Assembly (NCBI GenBank): GCA_036505275.1
Contig: DASXTS010000362.1
Coordinates: forward strand, 1 to 10,236
Length of the DNA: 10,236 nucleotides
Source of the DNA: DASXTS01 sp036505275
GTDB taxonomy: Bacteria; Actinomycetota; Actinomycetes; Mycobacteriales; Pseudonocardiaceae
Direction: 5' to 3'
Part shown: piece after piece, positions 5,889 to 10,236 of the stretch
How positions within the stretch are numbered: position 1 is the stretch's first letter
Layout of the letters: each line of letters starts with the position of its first letter
Notes under the pieces: model-generated
The model's input: the letters and a program-made list of their open reading frames with translations, nothing else
The model's database searches: none
Told to the model about the DNA's origin: nothing
Translations under genes and position numbers: made by a program

Positions 5889-7334
5889 ATGCTTTTGCGC
5901 CGCCTGCGGGCACACGCGGGCGTGATTGCTCTGCTCACCGCCTTCCTCGTCGGGCGGTTGGCGGTGTGGTTCCGCGAGCCGGTGTACGTCTCGGCCGACT
6001 CGCCGGGGTACCGCGGCGGCACCGGGTTGACCTTCCACGACGTGCTCTCCCTGACCGGTAACGCACCCCGGCCCTGGGGGACGCCGCTGTTCTACTTCCT
6101 CTTTCCCGACGACGGCGCGCGGGCGTTCGGTCAGTGTGTCGTGGGCACCGTGGCCTGGGCGCTGTTGACCGTCGTCCTGTACGCCTACCTGCGCAACCCG
6201 GTCGCACGACACGTCGCCGCGGCGAGCGTGCTCGTCGTCGGGCTCACCAAGCCCGTCACCGACTGGGACCTCTACATCGGGTCCGAGTCGCTGTCGATAA
6301 GCCTCGCTGTTGCGAGCGTCGCGCTGTTCATCTGGTACGGGGCCGGCGGACGCCGGGCGGTCCTGATCGCGTTGACGGCCACGGCGTTCTGGTGGACCTT
6401 CATCCGGCCAGAGTTACGGGTTCTGGTCGGCTTCCTTATCGTCGGGCTCGTCCTGCTCGCCCTGTTCGAGAGGTCGCGCCGGAAGGCCGCGCTAGTCGCG
6501 GCGACGGTCCTCGTCGGCGCGGCCGGGTGGCTGACTGCCAACTTCCCGGCGTCCGAACGCGCGTTCTCCGCCTACACCTCGCACGGCCTGAACCTGACCG
6601 AGTCGACCTTCATCTACCGCCTCCGGTTCCAGGTCATGCCCAAGCCCGACGTCCTGCGGATCTACCGACGGGACCTCGGCATGCCCGCCTGCCCGGCCGC
6701 CGAGCGCGTCGCGCACTACGGCGCTTGGCGGATCTCCGAGTTCGTCAAGGCCTACCAGTCCTGTCCCGAGCTCGCGGCCTGGGGGCACAAGAACGCCGGA
6801 TCGTCCGGCTTCCGGTTCGCCGAGGCGGCGACCCACCTCTACCTTCACGAGACCCTCAAGGTGCTCCCGGCGACGCTGAGCGGCGACGCCGGCCACGGCG
6901 TGTCGGTGTTGCCGAAGGCCGTCGAGCGGACCGTGTGGCCGTCGACCGGGATGGTGCTGAACGCCCTGACCGGCGCATACCTGGTCGCGCTGCTGCTGGC
7001 CGCGGTGTCCGGGGCCTTCCGCCGCCGCAAGACGCTGGTCTACACGTCGCTGGGCACCATGGCTGCCGCCCTGGTCTCGACCTTCCTGGGCCTCATGTAC
7101 GCCGCCGGGCAGTACGCCAGGTTCGGCATCCAAGAGACGGTGCTCATCCACATCGCCATCCTCCTGATGGCGGTCGGCGCAATCGACGCGCTGGCCGGTC
7201 GGGTCCGGGACCAGTCGACGGCCGAGGCCCCCGCCGAGCCCGATCCCGCCCAGGCGGAGCCCGCGGCCACCCAGCACATTCCCGTCGCACCAGTCATGAG
7301 CGAAGATCATTTGCCGAAGAAGGCCAACACGTAG
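5889..7334 (+). CDS. polytopic membrane protein, GT-C glycosyltransferase-like
   Basis: Integral membrane protein of 481 residues from ATG 5889. About ten hydrophobic helices can be seen: near 11-27, 82-100, 108-122, 133-151, 156-172, 177-194, 200-216, then a 135-residue hydrophilic loop, then 354-376, 382-404 and 417-435. The first loop carries SADSPGY (35-41) and RPWGTPLFYFLFP (61-73), resembling the acidic first-loop motif and Pro-rich segment of GT-C glycosyltransferases that use polyprenyl-phosphate sugars. This is similarity of layout, not a proven family match. The tail (441-481) is Ala/Pro/Glu-rich, and its last eight or nine residues are encoded antisense to a VOC gene end. The start is uncertain: the frame is open to TTG 5829, TTG 5874 is also possible, and no good ribosome-binding site is visible. 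It stands alone. Confidence 0.8.
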   Translation: MLLRRLRAHAGVIALLTAFLVGRLAVWFREPVYVSADSPGYRGGTGLTFHDVLSLTGNAPRPWGTPLFYFLFPDDGARAFGQCVVGTVAWALLTVVLYAYLRNPVARHVAAASVLVVGLTKPVTDWDLYIGSESLSISLAVASVALFIWYGAGGRRAVLIALTATAFWWTFIRPELRVLVGFLIVGLVLLALFERSRRKAALVAATVLVGAAGWLTANFPASERAFSAYTSHGLNLTESTFIYRLRFQVMPKPDVLRIYRRDLGMPACPAAERVAHYGAWRISEFVKAYQSCPELAAWGHKNAGSSGFRFAEAATHLYLHETLKVLPATLSGDAGHGVSVLPKAVERTVWPSTGMVLNALTGAYLVALLLAAVSGAFRRRKTLVYTSLGTMAAALVSTFLGLMYAAGQYARFGIQETVLIHIAILLMAVGAIDALAGRVRDQSTAEAPAEPDPAQAEPAATQHIPVAPVMSEDHLPKKANT

Positions 7335-7369
7335 CCGTCTGGGTCGCGGAGCTGGAACTCGCAGTCGGA
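7307..7369 (-). pseudogene. 3' end of a VOC/glyoxalase-family gene
   Basis: The minus strand reads SDCEFQLRDPDGYVLAFFGK and then TGA (7309-7307). FxxRDPDGYxLxF is the C-terminal signature of the vicinal-oxygen-chelate superfamily (glyoxalase/bleomycin-resistance-like). An in-frame TAG at 7372-7370 and loss of similarity further upstream show that only the last 20 codons survive. It overlaps the end of the membrane protein gene by 28 bases in the opposite direction. Either the two were natively convergent and overlapping and the VOC gene was later deleted, or the scrap was joined to the membrane gene and supplied its stop. Confidence 0.75.
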
Positions 7370-7974
7370 CTATTGCTCCCAGTATCGCCGACCAGATGAG
7401 CGGGTCCTGGTATCGCCACAGACCCACGCCGGCCGTTCCTCTACATGGACCCCAGCTGGGCGATGCATCCGAAGATCGGGTGGCACGGCCGGTCATCACC
7501 GTTGACGCCGGGCCGCAGTTCATTGTCCTAGCCGTGGCTGACAGCAACGCTGACAGCAACGAGCTCAACCGAGCCAGGACGACGCCCAACGACGACGGAC
7601 GTCCGCCCGAGGTCAGAGGCACGGACGGACGGCGACGGACGGACTGCACAGAGCTTGTAGGCGAGACGTCGCAATTCGTCGGGTCCTGCCAACGGCGAGG
7701 CCGAGTTGTTCTGCGGCCGACGGCGAGCCAACGGACGCCTAGCTTCCGGCGCTCTCGAAAGGCCTTGGTCGACCGGGCCTGCAGGCGCTGCCGTCGGTGG
7801 CCCTTGGCATCTACGCCGCTGGTTCTACCGCGGGTGCAGGCTATGCCGGTAACGGTGCCGCAGCAGGCGGGCCGCCGCCGAGGAGGAATGTACGACACTC
7901 ACTTGACGGATCCGCCTGCCTTGTCGAATGTCTGGATGTCGAAATCGATAAGGGAGGCGTTCCGCATCGGAACT
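7370..7974. other. 605-base degenerate interval left of the IS element
   Basis: No convincing gene. A plus frame is open from 7396 to 7989, but its third-position GC bias is poor, no family motif is seen, and it runs into the IS inverted repeat. A 33-codon frame at 7888-7989 has a good GAGGAGG just before its ATG but ends inside the IS. The stretch 7560-7650 is rich in ACGGACGG-type motifs. The minus strand near 7640-7690 reads GPDELRRLAYKL, which could be a scrap of a larger protein. The whole looks like decayed coding or mobile DNA. Confidence 0.5.
7537..7560. repeat. 12-bp tandem direct repeat
   Basis: GCTGACAGCAAC occurs twice head to tail (7537-7548, 7549-7560). It lies in the degenerate interval and may be a slippage product or part of a recombination site; nothing else supports the latter. 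Confidence 0.9.
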
Positions 7975-7998
7975 TGTCAAGGTCGGTGAGACCAGTGG
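7975..7998 (+). repeat. left terminal inverted repeat of the IS3-family element
   Basis: TGTCAAGGTCGGTGAGACCA then GTGG. It matches the right end read on the other strand apart from three substitutions and one gap. Confidence 0.88.
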
Positions 7999-8001
7999 GT
8001 G

Positions 8002-9021
8002 TTAAGCAGCGAGGGTTAGGGCCGCGGGCTGGTCGGTGGCGGGTTCGGGTTTGTTGATCCAGGCGGTGTCGGCCAGCCGTAGGGCTTTGGGTTCGGGCCG
8101 GCGGGCGAATCGTTCGGGGCGTTGAGCCCAGGCGGTGTCCAGAACCTGTTGGCGGGCAATGGTTACGGCCGGGGCGTGGCCGTAGTGGACGGCTGCCGGG
8201 GTGTGTAACCCGATGCCGCTGTGGTGATGTTGATGGTTGTACCAGGTGAAGAAGCTGTCGCAGAACGTGCGGGCGTGCTGGATCGACCCGAACCGGGTCG
8301 GGAAGCTCGGATGGTATTTCACCGTTTTGAACGCCGCTTCGGAGTACGGATTGTCGTTCGACACGTGCGGGCGTGAATGCGAGCGCAGCACGTGCAGGTC
8401 GGCGAGCAGATCAGCGACCTTCTTCGACGTCATCGAGGTGCCCCGATCGGCGTGCACCACGCCGGGGACGCCGTGCACGGCGAACACGTCGGTGAGGAAA
8501 TCCTCGGCCAGCTGGGCGGACTCGGTCGCGGCGACCTTGCACCCGACGATATATCGGCTGAAGATGTCGATCATCACGTAGGCGTCGTAGTACACCCCCC
8601 GACTCGGGCCGGGCAGCTTCGTGATGTCCCAGCTGAACACCTGCCCCGGGCCGGTCGCGATCAGCTCCGGCCGGGTGCGGGCCGGGTGCCGGGCCAGCCG
8701 GCGACGCTCCACGACCTGCCGATTTTCTCGCAACACCCGATACAGGGTGGCCACCGAGGCCAGGTAGACGCCCTCGTCGAGCAGGGTCGCGAACACCTCG
8801 GTCGGGGTGGTGTCGACGAACCGGTCGCTGTTGAGCACGGCCAGGATCCGGGCCCGTTCGGCTTGGCTGAGCCGGTTGACCGGCCCGCGGCGAGGTCTCG
8901 GCGGGCGCACCGGCCCCAGGACGCCCTGGCGGTGCGCGCTGGCCCGGGACACCCCCGACGGGCCGGCCGCGGTCCGGTGCGAGACGTGCACCCGCAGCTG
9001 GTGATAGGCGCCGGTCATCAC
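8002..9021 (-). CDS. IS3-family transposase OrfB (DDE catalytic subunit)
   Basis: Catalytic part of the IS transposase, cutting and joining DNA ends. The 339-residue product has an HTH_21-like region (about 50-105, RLSQAERARILAVL to LYRVLREN) and an rve integrase core. The DDE triad is complete: Asp132 in SWDITKL, Asp192 in HADRGTSMTSK, Glu228 in NDNPYSEAAFK, with 35 residues between the second Asp and the Glu, as in IS3 elements. TWYNHQHHHSGIGLHTPA (259-276) is the family C-terminal motif. The start is either GTG 9021, four bases into orfA (GTGA), or the next codon, ATG 9018, giving TGATG with the orfA stop. OrfB is in the -1 frame relative to orfA and its frame stays open well upstream of 9021, so an OrfAB frameshift fusion is also possible. 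No disruption is seen. Confidence 0.93.
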   Translation of the reverse strand: MMTGAYHQLRVHVSHRTAAGPSGVSRASAHRQGVLGPVRPPRPRRGPVNRLSQAERARILAVLNSDRFVDTTPTEVFATLLDEGVYLASVATLYRVLRENRQVVERRRLARHPARTRPELIATGPGQVFSWDITKLPGPSRGVYYDAYVMIDIFSRYIVGCKVAATESAQLAEDFLTDVFAVHGVPGVVHADRGTSMTSKKVADLLADLHVLRSHSRPHVSNDNPYSEAAFKTVKYHPSFPTRFGSIQHARTFCDSFFTWYNHQHHHSGIGLHTPAAVHYGHAPAVTIARQQVLDTAWAQRPERFARRPEPKALRLADTAWINKPEPATDQPAALTLAA

Positions 9022-9398
9022 CGCCGCGACGTCGGCGGCGTGTCCGCGCTCTCGGAGATTTCCTCCAAGAGCGCCTGAGCTTTTTCCATAATGCTCAGAG
9101 CTGCTTCGGTACGAGCCAGACGACGTTGCGCGACATCGAGCTGACGCCGCAACCGGGCGATCTCCGCCTGATCCGCGCTGGGCCGGCCCACCGCCCCCGC
9201 CGGTTTCCCGGTCAACAGGCCCGCGTCACGGGTCCGGCGCCACTCACTGATCAACGACGAGTACAAGCCGTTCTCCCGCAGGAACGCGTTACCCGCCCCC
9301 GACTCGGTCGCCGCCTCGTACCCGGCCAGCAGCCGTAGCTTCTCCGCCGGGCTAAACGAGCGCCGGCGCGGCCGATCCATACGCGGTTTCTTGGCCAT
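9018..9398 (-). CDS. IS3-family transposase OrfA (HTH DNA-binding subunit)
   Basis: DNA-binding part of the transposase, recognising the element's ends. The 126-residue product starts MAKKPRMDRPRRRSFSPAEK; residues 13-60 are an HTH_Tnp_1 helix-turn-helix, ending in LISEWRRTRDAGLL. From about 77 to 112 (ADQAEIARLRRQLDVAQRRL, then ARTEAALSIMEKAQALLEEI) is a leucine-zipper-like coiled coil, typical of IS3 OrfA multimerisation. ATG 9398-9396 is chosen because it starts the conserved region and is inside the IS; the frame is open further upstream, even through the inverted repeat, but that part has no family resemblance. Only GGGGA, very close to the ATG, could serve as a ribosome-binding site. 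It overlaps orfB. Confidence 0.92.
   Translation of the reverse strand: MAKKPRMDRPRRRSFSPAEKLRLLAGYEAATESGAGNAFLRENGLYSSLISEWRRTRDAGLLTGKPAGAVGRPSADQAEIARLRRQLDVAQRRLARTEAALSIMEKAQALLEEISESADTPPTSRR
9081..9085 (-). promoter_or_regulatory. A5 run, candidate -1 frameshift site for OrfAB
   Basis: On the minus strand orfA reads GAA AAA GCT here. A tRNA on AAA can slip back one base onto A-AA, entering the orfB frame, which has no stop between here and the orfB start. The run is shorter than the classic A6G of IS3 elements, and the TGATG overlap offers a simpler route to OrfB. Confidence 0.35.
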
Positions 9399-9431
9399 GT
9401 CCCCATCGTCGCCTACCAACGGGTCCAACGT

Positions 9432-9444
9432 GTTGATCGTCAAC
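9432..9444. promoter_or_regulatory. inverted repeat in the IS leader, upstream of orfA
   Basis: GTTGA-TCG-TCAAC, a perfect 5-bp-arm inverted repeat between the right end and orfA. On the minus strand it contains TTGACG, a possible -35 element, but no convincing -10 follows at the right distance. Confidence 0.3.
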
Positions 9445-9487
9445 GTGATCGATCCATCCTCGCCCCGGGCGGGCCACACCTTATGAA

Positions 9488-9512
9488 CCGCTGGTCTCAC
9501 CCAACCCTGACA
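9488..9512 (-). repeat. right terminal inverted repeat of the IS3-family element
   Basis: Read on the minus strand from 9512: TGTCAGGGTTGGGTGAGACC then AGCGG. It pairs with the left end and lies 89 bases upstream of the orfA start. Confidence 0.88.
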
Positions 9513-9518
9513 CCCAGG

Positions 9519-9575
9519 GCATGGCCGTGCCAAACGGAGCTGGCGTTCCGCATGGCCGTGACGAACCGGAGCTGG
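9519..9575 (+). repeat. imperfect tandem repeat at the start of the DUF2975-like gene
   Basis: GCATGGCCGTG...GGAGCTGG occurs at 9519-9543 and again at 9550-9575, with a 31-base offset. Both copies hold an ATGGCCGTG start-like sequence and a GGAG. The copies are in different reading frames; only the second leads into the membrane protein. Confidence 0.85.
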
Positions 9576-10181
9576 CTGCGCCCGCTCGCCTGGCTCCTCG
9601 TCGCGGTGCTCACGCTCGTCGCCTGGCGCGTCGGCGGACAGCTGGTGGCGGCGGTGCGGCGCGTGGACGTCTGCCTGACCGTGGCCGGGCCGAGGTTCGA
9701 GGCCACCGGCGTGGCGCCGGGCGCGTTCGTGGCCCGGGTCGACGCGTGCGTCGCCCACCCGACCGCCACGCAGGCGTTCCTCGACGCCGTCACCGAGATA
9801 CCGCCGCTGCTAGTGGTGCTGGTCGCGGGGGTTCTGCTCCTGCTGGTCCTGACCGACGCCCGCACCGGCGATCCCTTCACCGCCCGCACGGTGCGGCGGT
9901 TGCGCGCGCTGGCGCTCGGCCGAGCCGACATCTGCCCGAGGCGGCCGAGCAGCCAACTGAGCAGCCCACCGACTGAACGCCGGCGGACCCGTTCCGTTCC
10001 TTGGTGTGCGCTGCTTTCCGTTCTAGTCCCCCGGCTCTGGTTTCTTGATCTGGACTCGCCCTGCAGCCAGGTCGGCGCGCTTACGAAGCAAGGCGGCCAA
10101 CTCGTCGGCCTGCGCGGTGGTGAGCTGGACGCGATGCCGAACTCGTCGTCTCCGGCTACGGCGGCCCGATCGTCTCGGTAG
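9552..10181 (+). CDS. DUF2975-like membrane protein, probably truncated or frameshifted
   Basis: Residues 1-120 from ATG 9552 look like the first half of a DUF2975-type small membrane protein: a transmembrane helix at about 9-26, an extracytoplasmic segment with two Cys (41 and 66), a second helix at about 84-101, then TGDPFTARTVRRLRAL (105-120), the cytoplasmic motif of this family. Relatives continue with two more helices; here residues from about 123 (base 9920) are Arg/Ser/Pro-rich, carry no helices and have no family character, although the frame stays open to 10181. So the 3' half was probably lost. GGAG at 9536-9539 is 12 bases upstream; GTG 9558 is an alternative start. Relatives are often followed by an XRE-type regulator gene, which is not visible here. 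The IS end is only 40 bases upstream. Function unknown. Confidence 0.55.
   Translation: MAVTNRSWLRPLAWLLVAVLTLVAWRVGGQLVAAVRRVDVCLTVAGPRFEATGVAPGAFVARVDACVAHPTATQAFLDAVTEIPPLLVVLVAGVLLLLVLTDARTGDPFTARTVRRLRALALGRADICPRRPSSQLSSPPTERRRTRSVPWCALLSVLVPRLWFLDLDSPCSQVGALTKQGGQLVGLRGGELDAMPNSSSPATAARSSR
10023..10142 (-). pseudogene. C-terminal scrap of an unrecognised protein
   Basis: The minus strand from 10142 reads VRHRVQLTTAQADELAALLR then KRADLAAGRVQIKKPEPGD and TAG (10025-10023). It has a plausible amphipathic helix and good third-position GC bias, so it looks like a genuine protein end. Upstream in the same frame it turns into an Arg-only run, so the N-terminal part seems lost or frameshifted (a start at ATG 10201 is open in a neighbouring frame). 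I do not recognise the family. Confidence 0.4.
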
Positions 10182-10236
10182 GACCCAGCCGGGGCGACCA
10201 TGATCCGGTTGAGGACGCCTCTGCGGGACCGGTTTG
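10124..10236 (+). pseudogene. coding-like fragment running off the window end
   Basis: After a TGA at 10121-10123 the plus strand reads AGRDAELVVSGYGGPIVSVG then PSRGDHDPVEDASAGPV to the end, with mostly G/C third positions. It has no start codon in the window and no family I recognise. It may be the inner part of a gene whose 5' end was removed, or a chance open frame. Confidence 0.25.

Larger units (their letters stand above)
7975..9512 (-). mobile_element. complete IS3-family insertion sequence, 1538 bp
   Basis: The ends were set by terminal inverted repeats: 7975-7998 on the plus strand and 9512-9488 on the minus strand, both starting TGTCA and sharing GGTGAGACCAG; 21 of 24 aligned positions match with one gap. 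Inside are orfA and orfB in the usual IS3 order on the minus strand, both intact, with orfB stopping 27 bases from the left end. The length fits the family. No target-site duplication is visible: the flanks are AACT on the left and CCCA on the right. The element is probably still able to encode its transposase. Confidence 0.9.

Noticed and set aside
6134..7399. Long open frame of 421 codons overlapping the membrane protein gene on the same strand
   Set aside because: Arg/Pro-rich translation typical of a wrong frame in GC-rich DNA; the frame of the membrane protein has helices and G/C third positions.
6492..7898. 468-codon open frame on the minus strand
   Set aside because: Antisense shadow across the membrane gene and the degenerate interval; no motif, composition dictated by the opposite strand.
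7396..7989. 197-codon plus-strand open frame left of the IS
   Set aside because: No family motif, weak third-position bias, and it ends inside the IS inverted repeat; kept only as a degenerate interval.
9399..9758. Upstream extension of orfA beyond the IS right end
   Set aside because: Would start transposase translation outside the element and through the inverted repeat; the conserved protein begins at the ATG at 9398.
1..10236. CRISPR array, tRNA/rRNA genes, toxin-antitoxin or phage-defence system
   Set aside because: No regularly spaced repeats, no cloverleaf or rRNA-like sequence, and no recognisable defence domains; the direct repeats present are short and local.

Overview
The window is high-GC DNA with strongly GC-biased third codon positions, GTG starts next to ATG, compact -10 boxes placed just before start codons, and actinobacterial-type protein families. 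It is very probably the chromosome of an actinomycete; the genus cannot be told from the sequence.

Left part (1-2798) is a complete-looking dTDP-L-rhamnose locus arranged as two divergent, tightly coupled pairs. rmlD (cut by the window edge) and rmlB run leftward; rmlA and rmlC run rightward. The four products turn glucose-1-phosphate plus dTTP into dTDP-L-rhamnose: RmlA thymidylyltransferase, RmlB 4,6-dehydratase, RmlC 3,5-epimerase, RmlD reductase. The 46-bp gap between rmlB and rmlA carries a -10 box for each direction only 6-8 nt from its GTG, so both mRNAs look leaderless, and a small inverted repeat lies between the boxes.

Middle part (2865-4671) is a promoter followed by a translationally coupled pair: an ArsR-like winged-helix regulator and a two-domain SRPBCC (AHSA1-like) protein. 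The regulator has an exact 45-bp tandem duplication in its linker. The SRPBCC gene has an apparent 1-nt insertion near its 3' end that replaces its natural C-terminus.

Right part (about 4592-10236) is a mosaic of intact genes and broken mobile DNA: a C-terminal scrap of an IS5-family transposase, a RibD/DHFR-like reductase gene clipped at its 3' end, a tyrosine-integrase relic, a gene for a polytopic membrane protein resembling GT-C glycosyltransferases, the last 20 codons of a VOC/glyoxalase gene antisense to the end of that membrane gene, and a complete IS3-family element (7975-9512) with matched terminal inverted repeats and intact orfA/orfB. Beyond the IS are a DUF2975-like membrane protein gene that loses family resemblance half way, and two short coding-like scraps that meet near 10130.

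No RNA gene, CRISPR array or recognisable defence system was seen. The firmest biology is the rhamnose locus. The most notable material is the divergent leaderless promoter pair and the density of insertion, truncation and frameshift scars to the right. The membrane protein might use sugars supplied by the rhamnose locus, but that is only inference.
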